Counted from the first letter of the stretch, positions 24,086 through 32,876 are shown. The stretch is DNA of 64,000 nt from Rufibacter ruber (GCF_001647275.1 NZ_LRMM01000001.1:1-64000), one strand, 5' to 3'. The notes: generated by a model from the letters alone, not told the origin. Program-made: numbers and translations.

Positions 24086-24272
24086 GCCAGTAATCATTTG
24101 TCTGTTTTTTCCCTTTGACAGCAAAGGGAAGAGTGGGTTTAACCAAGGGTGAATTAAATATAGTAAATTTTATATACAAAACAAGGCCGGGCGCATTTTC
24201 AACCCTAGCCCGCTTCGCCCGTAAAAACACGGACAGGTGCCACCTGTAAAGCCATGCGTACAAAATCTAACT

Positions 24273-24845
24273 ATGAAAAAAAATCTGTTTCACTTGATCT
24301 GCGGGGGCGCGCTGCTCTTCTGGGTTTCCGGCTGCGGCGGTTCTTCTGACTCTACCTCAGTAGACGCGGCCGCTAAGCACAATGAGGAGCTGTTGGAAAG
24401 CACCGGGAAAGATGAAGCCGCCGGCTGGTTTGTGGCCGAGGCCGCCAGCCACAACATGCTTTCAGCAGAGCTGGGGCGGCTGGCGAGCAGCAAAGCCGTA
24501 AATCCTGGCCTGAAGCAGTTTGGTCAGCTTTTGCTGGATCACCACACCCAGACCAACGCCCAGCTCAAGCAGATTGCAGATTTAAAGAACCTCATCACCC
24601 CTACCAAGTTAGGCAATGATCACCAGGATCTGTACAATGACATTCTGAGCAAAACGGGAGCGGGTTTTGACCAGGCTTACCTGGAGGCGGTGGTGGAGAA
24701 CCATGAGGAGATCATTAAAAAGTATGAGGAAATGGCCAATGAGGGCAAAGACCCTGAGTTGAAAAGTTATGCCGCCAAAGCACTGCCTACCCTCAGAGCC
24801 CATGTAGAACAGGCTGAGCAGCTGGAAAGCCAGGTGCAGAAGTAG
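24273..24845 (+). CDS. DUF4142 lipoprotein, paralogue 1 of 4
   Basis: Lipoprotein of 190 aa (lipobox VSGC, with Cys at about residue 20). It carries a DUF4142 four-helix, ferritin-like domain (about 45-188), recognised by FGQLLLDHHTQTNAQLKQIA. The family is common in Bacteroidota envelopes. No biochemical role is established and metal-ligand motifs are not obvious. It is the first of four tandem paralogues. The next gene starts 4 bp after its stop codon, so they share a transcript. Confidence 0.88.
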   Translation: MKKNLFHLICGGALLFWVSGCGGSSDSTSVDAAAKHNEELLESTGKDEAAGWFVAEAASHNMLSAELGRLASSKAVNPGLKQFGQLLLDHHTQTNAQLKQIADLKNLITPTKLGNDHQDLYNDILSKTGAGFDQAYLEAVVENHEEIIKKYEEMANEGKDPELKSYAAKALPTLRAHVEQAEQLESQVQK

Positions 24846-24849
24846 AAGA

Positions 24850-25431
24850 ATGAAAATGCAGAAGATAAAACAGTGGGTTCTAGCCGGGTGGGCAGTAGTT
24901 TTTTCTCTGATTTTACTGACGGGCTGCGCCGGCGCTGACGTAGGATCAGGTACCGGCGCTGGCGCTGGCACCGGGTCTGGTACGGGTACTCCTTCAGCCT
25001 CTAAGGCAGACGCCTCGTTTGTCGCCATTGCGGGCAGTAACGGTCTGCTGCAGGTACAGCTCAGTGAACTGGCTATGCAGAAAAGTGCCAATCTGGAGGT
25101 TAGGGAGTTTGCCAAACTGATGGCCCAGCAGCACACCAGGATCAACACAGAGCTGAAGGGGGTGGCCCAGCAGATGCGGGTCACATATCCCGGCGCCCTA
25201 TCTGGTAATGACAAGGTGATTTATGACAGAACGGCAAAGCTGTCTTCGCCTGTGTTTGAACAAACGTATGCCCGTGAAATGGAGACGGCGCTGCAACAAG
25301 ACATAGCCCTGTACCAGAATGCCGTCTCCAGCTCCAGCAACCTGGCGCTGCGTGGCTTCGCTTTGAAAAACACCCCCGTTCTGCAAGGCTACCTACGGTT
25401 GGCCACGCAGCTCAAGAAGGTAGTGCCGTAA
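24850..25431 (+). CDS. DUF4142 lipoprotein, paralogue 2 of 4
   Basis: Lipoprotein of 193 aa with lipobox LLTGC. A Gly/Thr/Ala-rich flexible linker (GSGTGAGAGTGSGTGTP) follows, then the DUF4142 helical domain (about 55-190: VREFAKLMAQQHTRINTELK). The His pair found in the other paralogues (DHH) is changed to QQH here. It starts 4 bp after paralogue 1 and ends 51 bp before paralogue 3. The linker probably spaces the domain away from the membrane. Confidence 0.87.
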   Translation: MKMQKIKQWVLAGWAVVFSLILLTGCAGADVGSGTGAGAGTGSGTGTPSASKADASFVAIAGSNGLLQVQLSELAMQKSANLEVREFAKLMAQQHTRINTELKGVAQQMRVTYPGALSGNDKVIYDRTAKLSSPVFEQTYAREMETALQQDIALYQNAVSSSSNLALRGFALKNTPVLQGYLRLATQLKKVVP

Positions 25432-25482
25432 CCGCGCCTACCAGTAAGTGCAGTTGATTGTTTGATGTTGAAAAAAATACCT

Positions 25483-26151
25483 ATGAAAAAGCTAATGTAT
25501 ATGTGCATTGCCGGGGCCCTGGCCGCCGGTGCCGCCTGTAGTAGAATAGAAACGTCTACCTCTAATCAGATTCCTGCCACCAACGCCTATGAGGCCAGCA
25601 TTAGGGACAACAACATGGCCGCTGGCTCCACCAGGGGCACAGATGAGGCCATACGTGAGGCCAATGCCAGCACCAACACCCATGCGGCGGCTTCTGGGGG
25701 CTTCATGTTCCAGAACCAGCTCATGACAGAGGGGGAATTCCTGAACGAGGCCGCCAGTTCCAGCATGATGCAGATACAGCTGGCAAAACTGGTGCAACAG
25801 AGAAGTGCCAAACCTGAGGTGAGGCAGTTTGCCGAAATGATGATGGACCACCATACCAAGGCCGCGTTAGAAGTGCATTCCATTGCCTCCGGTATGAACA
25901 TGACTCCGCCGGCGGTGCTTATGCCCGCCCACCAGAAAGCGGTTGACAAACTCTCAAAACTCAGCGGCAAAGAGCTGGATGAGGAGTATATGGAGTTCAT
26001 GGAAGACCTGCATGAATATGACATAGCCAAGTTTGAGGTAGCCAGTAACAAAGCCCCAACCGTCTCTGTCAAAGCATTTGCGGTGAGAACACTGCCCATT
26101 CTGCGCGTGCACCTTGACTCAGCAGACAAACTGGAGTCAAAGATTGACTAA
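25483..26151 (+). CDS. DUF4142 lipoprotein, paralogue 3 of 4
   Basis: Lipoprotein of 222 aa. The ATG at 25,483 begins a typical MKKLMYMCIAGALAAGAAC signal with a lipobox; the frame is open 21 bp further upstream, but that adds charged residues before the signal. A low-complexity Ser/Thr/Asn linker leads to the DUF4142 domain (about 85-220) with VRQFAEMMMDHHTKAALEVH. It lies in the same direction as the flanking paralogues, but the 120-bp gap to paralogue 4 could hold a separate promoter. Confidence 0.87.
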   Translation: MKKLMYMCIAGALAAGAACSRIETSTSNQIPATNAYEASIRDNNMAAGSTRGTDEAIREANASTNTHAAASGGFMFQNQLMTEGEFLNEAASSSMMQIQLAKLVQQRSAKPEVRQFAEMMMDHHTKAALEVHSIASGMNMTPPAVLMPAHQKAVDKLSKLSGKELDEEYMEFMEDLHEYDIAKFEVASNKAPTVSVKAFAVRTLPILRVHLDSADKLESKID

Positions 26152-26271
26152 CCGCCTGAGGGCGTGGCCTGTCTCTGGTTGGGCAATGCAAGTGTATTGT
26201 TCTTGTACGGCTCAACCTCAGTCAAACCTTCCCGTATGTAAGGTGAACCTGAATAAATAACAAAAGGAACT

Positions 26272-26934
26272 ATGAAAAAAACAATGCTTATGATTGCGGC
26301 CGGTGCCATGATGTTCACCGCTGCTTGTACTAGCACAGATACTAGTACAGACACAGCCTCTACCGCTGAAACGGCCACTGCCACAGATGCGGCCATGGGT
26401 ACCACCGGTACCGCAGATGCCACGGCTGGTACCACCGGAACCACGTCTTCTGCCGGAACCACCGGTACTATGGGTACAGACGCTGATGTCACCACAGTCA
26501 CTGATTTAGATGATCCTGCCTTTATGATGAACGCCGCCAGCGCCAACATGCTGGAGATTGAGCTGGGCAGAATGGCGGTACAGAACGCGGCTAACGCCGA
26601 TGTGAAAAAATATGGCCAGATGATGGTAGACCACCACTCCAAAGCCAACCAGGAAGCCATGGCGCTGGCCAAGCAATTGAACATTCAGCTGCCTACCACC
26701 TTAATGCCTATGCACCAGGCCATGGTAGACAAACTGAAAGGCAAAACCGGTAAAGACTTTGATGAGGATTTCATGGACATCATGGAAACCAGCCACAAAA
26801 TGACCATTGCCATGTTTGAGGCCAAGAGCAACAACGCTCAGAATGCACAGGTGAAGGCACTGGCCACTAAAATGCTTCCGCAACTACGCTCTCACTTAGA
26901 GATGGCTACCAAGCTGGAAGACACCGTAGACTAG
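26272..26934 (+). CDS. DUF4142 lipoprotein, paralogue 4 of 4
   Basis: Lipoprotein of 220 aa (MKKTMLMIAAGAMMFTAAC). It has the longest linker of the set, about 60 residues made mostly of Thr, Ala, Gly and Asp in short repeats (GTTGTADATAGTTGT). The DUF4142 domain follows (about 85-218: VKKYGQMMVDHHSKANQEAM). A clear terminator begins 20 bp after the stop codon, closing the paralogue cluster. Confidence 0.88.
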   Translation: MKKTMLMIAAGAMMFTAACTSTDTSTDTASTAETATATDAAMGTTGTADATAGTTGTTSSAGTTGTMGTDADVTTVTDLDDPAFMMNAASANMLEIELGRMAVQNAANADVKKYGQMMVDHHSKANQEAMALAKQLNIQLPTTLMPMHQAMVDKLKGKTGKDFDEDFMDIMETSHKMTIAMFEAKSNNAQNAQVKALATKMLPQLRSHLEMATKLEDTVD

Positions 26935-26954
26935 TAATTCTTGCACTGCAGGAT

Positions 26955-26993
26955 AAGAGCCAGTCAGCAGAGGTTGACTGGCTCTTTGCTTTT
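26955..26993 (+). terminator. rho-independent terminator of the DUF4142 cluster
   Basis: The stem AAGAGCCAGTCA / TGACTGGCTCTTT has an 8-nt loop and is followed by GCTTTT. Confidence 0.8.
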
Positions 26994-27015
26994 GCTCCAT
27001 CTACCAGGTACTTGC

Positions 27016-27255
27016 ATGAGAAGAAGAACATGCAAGGCCAACGGGATACTGACAGGCCTGCTCTTTGCTGTTGCCGCGTGTGGCGGAGCAGGAACAGGTA
27101 CCTCTACCACTGACCAAGGGCCCGGCACTACCGGAGATTCAACAGCGGTGCGCCCTACCTCTGCCACCAGCAGCGCCGGCGGGGCCGGAATGGGGGGAGC
27201 CACCTCTACGCATGCCCTGGCCACAGATACTATAGCCAGAGATTCAACGCAGTGA
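27016..27255 (+). CDS. small Gly/Thr/Ser-rich lipoprotein
   Basis: Lipoprotein of 79 aa (MRRRTCKANGILTGLLFAVAAC, cut at the Cys of AVAAC). The mature part is about 57 residues of Gly, Thr, Ser and Ala without a predicted fold. Its composition matches the linkers of the neighbouring DUF4142 proteins, so it could be a truncated paralogue that kept only signal and linker. No ligand or enzymatic motif is visible. Confidence 0.55.
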   Translation: MRRRTCKANGILTGLLFAVAACGGAGTGTSTTDQGPGTTGDSTAVRPTSATSSAGGAGMGGATSTHALATDTIARDSTQ

Positions 27256-27320
27256 GAGGGATGGAAGCTGCCAGCCCGTAAAAAAACAGCAGGGGGTGTG
27301 GCAGTGTGGTAGAGTCTGCT

Positions 27321-27328
27321 TACTTTTG
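27321..27328 (+). promoter_or_regulatory. candidate -7 element
   Basis: TACTTTTG followed by C matches TAnnTTTG, 72 nt upstream of the ATG at 27,400. No convincing -33 TTTG is present at the right distance. Confidence 0.35.
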
Positions 27329-27399
27329 CGGCGGTAACCTCTTAGGGGAGAACCGGTATAAAGCAGAACTAACTAAGATTTAAAGTTTATCCATACGTT

Positions 27400-27687
27400 A
27401 TGAAAAAACTGATGCCATTCATTGTTGCTGGAGCGTTGTTAGTGGGTGCTTCCTGCAATACGTATACTGCCAGTACTGATCCAGATGATAAAGGCACCGG
27501 CTATGCCTTGACAGATGACAAAGCAGCCACTGGCCATACCAGCAGCCACGAGGTAGCAGAGGCGAACAACAACGCTACCCTGGACCACCCTGAAACCCAA
27601 TCTACCAAAGACTCGGCTGCGGCCCCTGCCGCCAAAGACAGCGCTGCGGCTCCTGCAACCACTGCCCCTGCCGCAGGAGCGCACTAA
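27400..27687 (+). CDS. small Ala/Asp/Thr-rich lipoprotein
   Basis: Lipoprotein of 95 aa (MKKLMPFIVAGALLVGASC). The mature part is low-complexity, with near-repeats KDSAAAPAAKDSAAAPATTAPAA at its C-terminus. It is probably disordered and anchored to a membrane. It lies downstream of the DUF4142 set and resembles their signal/linker parts. A perfect bidirectional terminator follows. Function unknown. Confidence 0.65.
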   Translation: MKKLMPFIVAGALLVGASCNTYTASTDPDDKGTGYALTDDKAATGHTSSHEVAEANNNATLDHPETQSTKDSAAAPAAKDSAAAPATTAPAAGAH

Positions 27688-27704
27688 GAACATGGTTTCT
27701 TTTT

Positions 27705-27746
27705 AAAAGCAAAGCCCTCTCTGGTACCAGAGAGGGCTTTGCTTTT
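27705..27746. terminator. perfect 42-bp palindromic bidirectional terminator
   Basis: The arms AAAAGCAAAGCCCTCTCTGG and CCAGAGAGGGCTTTGCTTTT flank a central TA with no mismatch. Both strands end in a T-run. It sits between the convergent 27,400 gene (+) and uvrA (-). Confidence 0.85.
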
Positions 27747-27751
27747 AATTA

Positions 27752-27788
27752 TGTTTTCGCCTGTTTTCAGAAAAACAGGCCGAAAACG
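27752..27788. repeat. PAL38 palindrome, copy 20
   Basis: Near-consensus copy (GTTTTCGCCTGTTTT / AAAACAGGCCGAAAAC) overlapping or abutting the 3' end of uvrA. Confidence 0.85.
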
Positions 27789-30700
27789 CTAGTCGGTTTT
27801 TTTCTTTCTGCCTGGTTTCTTCTTCTCTGTAGCAGGAGCAGTTTCTGCCGTAGCGGCTTCTTTCTTCTTGCGGCCGCGGGTTTTCTTCTCAGGGGCCGGA
27901 GCGTCTGCAGCCTCCTCATCGGCTTCGGGCTCGTCTTCTGCCAACACGGGGGCGTCTACATAGTGGCTGGTGGCCAGTTCCTCTTTCAGGAAGCGGGCGG
28001 TGTGGCCGGCGGTGCATTGGGCCACTTCTTCGGGCGTGCCCTGGGCCACAATGGTGCCGCCTTTGGCGCCGCCCTCTGGGCCAATGTCAATGATGTGGTC
28101 GGCTACCTTGATCAGGTCCATGTTGTGCTCAATGATGAGTACGCTGTTGCCTTTGTCTACCAGGCGGTTCAACACGTCTGAGAGGTGCTGAATGTCCTGG
28201 AAGTGCAGACCCGTGGTGGGCTCATCCAGGATGTAGAGTGTGCGGCCCGTGTCTTTCTTGGAAAGCTCCGTGGCCAGTTTCACGCGCTGCGCCTCACCGC
28301 CTGAGAGCGTAGTAGCCTGCTGACCCAAAGTGATGTAACCCAAGCCAACCTGGTTCAAGGTCTGGATTTTACGCAGAATACGCGGCTGATTCTCGAAGAA
28401 CTCCACGGCGTGCTCCACGGTCATGTCCAGTACATCGGTAATCGACTTGCCTTTGAACCGTACTTCCAGGGTCTCGCGGTTGTAGCGTTTGCCTTTGCAG
28501 GTTTCGCAGGGCACGTACACGTCTGGCATGAAGTTCATCTCAATGGTACGCATACCCGCGCCCTCGCAGGTCTCGCAGCGGCCACCTTTCACGTTGAACG
28601 AGAAACGTCCCGCCGAATAGCCTCTGATTTTAGCCTCGGGCAGTGACGCGAACAGACTGCGTATCTCCGTGAATACACCGGTGTAGGTAGCGGGGTTAGA
28701 GCGCGGCGTACGCCCAATAGGACTTTGATCCACCTCAATCACCTTGTCAATGTTGTTCAGGCCTTCAATTTCCTGGTAAGGCAACGCCTCGCGCTTGGCG
28801 TTGAAGAAGTACTTGTTCAGGATAGGGAACAGCGTGTCATGAATGAGCGACGATTTACCGCTACCCGAAACCCCAGTCACGCACAGGAACTTGCCCAATG
28901 GCAGCTCCAGCGTCACGTTCTTCAGGTTATGACCCGTGGCACCGCGCAGAATGAGGCTCTTGCCATTGCCTTCACGCTTTTGGCGGCGCACCGGAATGCC
29001 GCGGCGGTAGCTTAGGTAATCTGAGGTGGTGGTGTTGCTTTCCATCATCTCCTTCGGGGTACCCGCCGTCACTATCTGGCCACCATGCGCGCCTGCGCCC
29101 GGGCCAATGTCCACCACGTAGTCGGCGGCCAGAATCATGTCTTTGTCGTGCTCCACCACTACCACTGAGTTGCCCAAATCACGCAAGTCTTGCAGGGCCT
29201 TGATGAGTTTCTCGTTGTCGCGCTGGTGCAGGCCAATGCTGGGTTCATCCATGATGTAGAGCACACCCACCAGCTGCGTTCCTATCTGCGTAGCCAGGCG
29301 TATGCGTTGGCTTTCGCCCCCTGATAAAGTTCTCACGGAGCGGTGCAGGTGCAGGTATTCCAATCCCACGTCTACCAGGAAGCCAATCCGCTTCCGGATT
29401 TCCTTAAGCAGTTCACGGGCGATGAGGTTTTGGCGTTCGTTCAGTCGCTCTTCCAGGTTGGCCACCCAGGCGGCCAGTTCGGCAATGTCCATTTCGGCCA
29501 GCTGCCGATGTGTTTATCATCTAGCTTGAAGTGCAAAGACTCCTTTTTCAGGCGGTAGCCGTTACACTCGGGGCAGGTGCTCTGGGTGGTGTATTCCTGC
29601 ACCCACGCGCGCACATTTTCAGAATCTGACTCCAGCTGCTTTTTCAGGAAGCTCATCACCCCCTCAAAGATGAACGGCTCACGCTTGCCTTTGGGGTCTT
29701 CCTCCTCAAACCCGTACAGTAGGTCATGCCAGGCCTGGGCGGGAATCTCAGAAATAGGAACCGTTAAGCTGGTTTTGTGGCGCTTGAGCAGGGCCGTGAT
29801 CTGACTGAAAATCCAGATATCGCGGTACTCGCCCAGCGGCGCGATGCCCCCACGGCTGATGCTCAGGCTCTTGTCTGGCGCGATGGAATCTTCGGTGAGT
29901 TCCTCAATTTCGCCCAGACCGTTGCACACCGGGCAGGCCCCGTACGGCGAGTTGAACGAGAAGGTGTTAGGTGCCGGGTCATCATAGGCAATGCCGGTGG
30001 CGGGGTCCATGAGGTGGCGGGAGTAGAACTGCGTGGCATTGGTGTCAGCGTCCAGCACCAACACGGTGCCTTTGCCGTGCTGCAGCGCGTTCTGGATAGA
30101 CGTGGACAGGCGGTAACGGTCCTCCACGCTCGGCACCAGCTTGTCAATCACAATCTCAATGTCATGGATCTTATAGCGGTCTACCTGCATCTTGGGCGTG
30201 AGTTCCACCAGCTCGCCGTCAATGCGCGCGCGCAGGAAGCCCATCTTCCTGATTTGCTCAAACAGCTCGCGGTAATGGCCTTTGCGGCCTTTCACCACGG
30301 GCGCCAGCACAATGGTTTTCTTGCCACTGAAATGCTCCAGCACGTGCTGCACAATCTGGTCATCAGACTGCTTAATCATTTTCTCGCCCGTCACATAGCT
30401 GAAGGCCTCGGCAGTACGGGCGTAGAGCAGGCGCAGGAAATCGTAGATTTCCGTAATAGTGCCCACCGTGGAGCGCGGGTTGCGCGAGGTGGTTTTCTGC
30501 TCAATGGAAATCACCGGCGAAAGCCCCTCAATCTTGTCTACATTGGGGCGCTCCAGTCCGCCCAAGAACGAGCGGGCGTAGGCCGAAAACGTCTCCATGT
30601 AGCGGCGCTGGCCCTCGGCGTAGATGGTGTCAAACGCAAGCGAAGATTTCCCGCTGCCCGAGATGCCCGTGAACACCACCAGCTGGTTGCGCGGTATTTT

Positions 30701-30817
30701 GAGGCTGATGTTCTTGAGGTTGTGTTCCCGCGCGCCGTACACTTCAATGAAGGGCACGTCTACGGTAGAGCTATTTTGTTTGGCTACAGGGGTAGCCGCA
30801 GAATCTTTTGGCGTCAT
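27789..30817 (-). pseudogene. uvrA: UvrABC excinuclease subunit A, interrupted by a one-base frameshift
   Basis: Two frames give one UvrA of about 1,009 aa, the DNA-damage recognition ATPase of nucleotide excision repair. The N-terminal frame (from ATG 30,817) has Walker [11 protein letters not shown], the Zn motif CPVCNGLGEIEE, and a second CxxC (CPECNGYRL). The other frame carries [26 protein letters not shown], the second Walker [29 protein letters not shown] and [14 protein letters not shown]. The break is at about 29,503. The minus strand reads ATCGGC-AGCTGGCC where ATCGGC-GAGCTGGCC would restore [14 protein letters not shown], a single lost base. The C-terminus carries a basic tail ([12 protein letters not shown]). 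A -7 element (TACCTTTG, 30,841-30,848) precedes it. Loss of uvrA would be unusual, so an assembly error is likely. Confidence 0.9.
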
Positions 30818-30840
30818 CCGATTTGGTTCGGTTTAAAGAG

Positions 30841-30848
30841 CAAAGGTA
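30841..30848 (-). promoter_or_regulatory. candidate -7 element of uvrA
   Basis: TACCTTTG on the minus strand, followed by C, lies 24 nt upstream of the uvrA start. The best upstream T-rich box is TTTTC, 15-16 bp away, slightly closer than the consensus. Confidence 0.4.
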
Positions 30849-30969
30849 GGCATTTGCCCGCTAGAAAAGCAGCGGCCAACCCCATCTCTTCTTAACCGAA
30901 TTTACAGCGGAATAGTTTATCCTCACCCCCGGCCCCTCTCCCACGGAGAGGGGAGATTTTTGGCTACTG

Positions 30970-31007
30970 CGTTTTGGGGCTGTTTTTGGAAAAACAGGCG
31001 GGAAACG
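30970..31007. repeat. PAL38 palindrome, copy 21
   Basis: GGGGC-type variant (CGTTTTGGGGCTGTTTT / AAAACAGGCGGGAAACG). Confidence 0.75.
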
Positions 31008-31070
31008 GGATTGTCTGCACCTAGATCTATGGAATTTTCAGGATTGCTGGATTTTGCGGTGGGCAAGGCT

Positions 31071-31198
31071 GTTGGCAGAGACACTCGTAGGAGCTGCGCA
31101 CGCTACGAGGTCTTTGGAGCGGAATAGTTTAACCTCACCCCCAGCCCCTCTCCCACGGAGAGGGGAGCCTGCATATTGCGTTTTGGGGCTGATTTGAG
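31071..31198. repeat. left arm of a large inverted composite repeat
   Basis: CTCGTAGGAGCTGCGCACG, then CTACGAGGTCTTTGGAG, then a CCTCACCCCCAGCCCCTCT palindrome with GGAGAGGGGAGCCTGC and half a PAL38. The same modules occur inverted at 31,330-31,470. Confidence 0.65.
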
Positions 31199-31200
31199 TC
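31179..31200. repeat. PAL38, left half only (copy 22)
   Basis: GCGTTTTGGGGCTGATTTG without the right arm; truncated. Confidence 0.5.
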
Positions 31201-31259
31201 TTTTTTATTTCCATGGCGCGGAAGTTACTTCCGTGACTTACTCCAAATTGCTGTTTGGC

Positions 31260-31303
31260 TATAGAAAGAACAGAAAGATATAGAAAGAACAGAAAGATAT
31301 AGA
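31260..31303. repeat. 19-bp tandem duplication
   Basis: The unit TATAGAAAGAACAGAAAGA is repeated perfectly twice, followed by a partial third unit (TATAGAG). Confidence 0.75.
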
Positions 31304-31329
31304 GCGATTGTGCAGAAAGGGGAAAGCCG

Positions 31330-31470
31330 CTGCTCCAAAGACCTCGTAGCGTGCGTGGCTCCTGCGAGTGTCTGTGTCAGTTCCGTTTCCAGCCTGTTTT
31401 TCCAAAAACAGCCCCAAAACGCAGTAAGCAGGCTCCCCTCTCCGTGGGAGAGGGGCTGGGGGTGAGGTTA
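31330..31470. repeat. right arm of the large inverted composite repeat
   Basis: The reverse complement contains TAACCTCACCCCCAGCCCCT, CTCCCACGGAGAGGGGAG and CTGCGTTTTGGGGCTGTTT, nearly identical to 31,129-31,198, plus the CTACGAGGTCTTTGGAG module. Confidence 0.65.
31382..31421. repeat. PAL38 palindrome, copy 23
   Basis: Copy inside the right arm of the composite repeat (CCGTTTCCAGCCTGTTTT / AAAACAGCCCCAAAACG). Confidence 0.8.
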
Positions 31471-32577
31471 TACCCCACTCAAATGCTCCAGCATTTCCCC
31501 TTGCAATGTGGTGTAACCTTTCATTAAATCAGCGGTCAGACAGGAATGCACCGGAAGCACGCCTACCAAATCCCCCACCTTAAACTGAGAGAATAACTCC
31601 GGCGAAGTCCGTACCACGCCGTGCTCTTGTGAAAGCGAAACCAAAGTGGTGTCTGGCAAAGGCGCTCCCCAACCAGTTTCCGTGAGCGGCACCACCAATC
31701 CGAAAAGAGGTACCCGGTCTGGCTCCCGAAGCGCGTCTTTGGAGAGATGTACCGCGCCGCCGTAGAGAATCACCTCATGTCGGTCTGGGTGTAGGGCTAC
31801 CACGGGGCAGGCCATGGCTACGGCAATGTCTTCCAGACGGCAGGAACCAATCTTGTATTGCATCAAATCATAGAAGACAAAGTTGCCGGGCCGGATTTCC
31901 TCTATGCCCGAGAAATCTTCCATGACGCTGCAACTGGGCGTGTCGCCCACGGAAAGTTGCAGGCCAGGCCAAGCCGCAGCATAACGTTCTTTCAGCGCCT
32001 GCATTTTAGCCAGCGTTTGCGTATGTATGTCCGCAATAGCATTTTTGCCCCGGGCTTTGTACGTGTGGCCGGCGTGGGCCAGAAAGCCTAAGAACGTATG
32101 CTGCGGTGTTTGCGCCAGCTCTTGCAAAACGGCATCCAGCACGGCGGTATCTTCGGTTTTAATGCCGGTGCGGCCATAGCCGGTGTCTGCTTTCACCCAG
32201 ATGTTTACGGGTACAGAAAGCTGCTCCCGCAGAAATACCACATCATCCGCTGACGTAACCGTAACTCCAAGATTAATCTGCTGCGCCAGTTCGGCTAGCT
32301 GGAGCAACTGCCGGCGGTTCAGCGGGAAGGCGATGGTGATGTCTGACCAGCCGTGCCGTACAAAGTACTGGGCCATTTTTACGCTGGAAACCGTGATAGC
32401 CGTAACGCCTTCCTCCTTAAACCATTCGCCTACCTGTCTGCTTTGGTGGGTCTTGAAGTGAGGGCGCAGGCGCACATTCTGCCTTTTGGCTTTTTCGGCC
32501 ATGCGGCGGATGTTGGCGCGGGCAATCTGCTCATTGAGCAGGAGGGTGGGTTCTGAGATTTGTGCAAGGAAGGACAT
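31468..32577 (-). CDS. D-threonine aldolase / D-serine dehydratase-like PLP enzyme
   Basis: Fold-type III (alanine-racemase-like) PLP enzyme of 369 aa, of the D-TA/DSD1 group. The PLP-binding Lys is Lys42 in RPHFKTHQS. VWVKADTGYGRTG and the GDTPSCS segment follow through the barrel. The C-terminal beta domain includes the HSCLTAD motif (about 345-351), where His and Cys are metal ligands in characterised D-serine dehydratases. The ATG at 32,577 (MSFLAQISEP) was chosen because upstream sequence crosses PAL38 copy 24. It is expected to cleave D-threonine or deaminate D-serine in the cytoplasm; which one cannot be told from sequence. Confidence 0.85.
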   Translation of the reverse strand: MSFLAQISEPTLLLNEQIARANIRRMAEKAKRQNVRLRPHFKTHQSRQVGEWFKEEGVTAITVSSVKMAQYFVRHGWSDITIAFPLNRRQLLQLAELAQQINLGVTVTSADDVVFLREQLSVPVNIWVKADTGYGRTGIKTEDTAVLDAVLQELAQTPQHTFLGFLAHAGHTYKARGKNAIADIHTQTLAKMQALKERYAAAWPGLQLSVGDTPSCSVMEDFSGIEEIRPGNFVFYDLMQYKIGSCRLEDIAVAMACPVVALHPDRHEVILYGGAVHLSKDALREPDRVPLFGLVVPLTETGWGAPLPDTTLVSLSQEHGVVRTSPELFSQFKVGDLVGVLPVHSCLTADLMKGYTTLQGEMLEHLSGV

Positions 32578-32631
32578 TGGCAGTGGTGTGACTGGTCTCC
32601 AAAGATACAAAAACAGCAGTGCCAGCCATTT

Positions 32632-32672
32632 CCTGTTTGCGGCCTGTTTTCCCAAAAACAGGCCGGAAACAG
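32632..32672. repeat. PAL38 palindrome, copy 24
   Basis: Near-consensus copy (CCTGTTTGCGGCCTGTTTT / AAAACAGGCCGGAAACAG). Confidence 0.85.
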
Positions 32673-32822
32673 AGTATGGGCGCAGGGAACTGCCGTTTCT
32701 GGTCATGGGTAGAAGTAGCAGAAGGGGCTTGCTGTGGGGCAATTGCAACCCGTAAATCAGGAAAGGAGACAGAAGGCAAATCTGCCAACTCTCTTCTGTT
32801 CGGCTGCAGGCCGCAGAAACCA

Positions 32823-32857
32823 AAAGAGCCCGGAAATTGCGTTTCCGGGCTCTTTTT
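32823..32857 (-). terminator. terminator of the LOG-family gene
   Basis: The stem AAGAGCCCGGAAA / TTTCCGGGCTCTTT lies downstream of the LOG gene on the minus strand. Confidence 0.75.
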
Positions 32858-32876
32858 CTGAAAACAGGCCAAAACT
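32842..32876. repeat. PAL38-like copy 25 fused with the terminator
   Basis: The right arm TCTGAAAACAGGCCAAAAC is intact; the left arm has been replaced by the terminator stem. Confidence 0.5.

Larger units (their letters stand above)
30818..31467. other. composite-repeat intergenic region between uvrA and the PLP-enzyme gene
   Basis: A 650-bp region without genes. It is built from repeated modules: a CTCACCCCC...CCTCTCCC-ACGGAGAGGGGAG palindrome three times (30,921, 31,132 and, inverted, 31,434), PAL38 copies, a CTACGAGGTCTTTGGAG module twice in opposite orientation, and a 19-bp tandem duplication. Confidence 0.65.
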
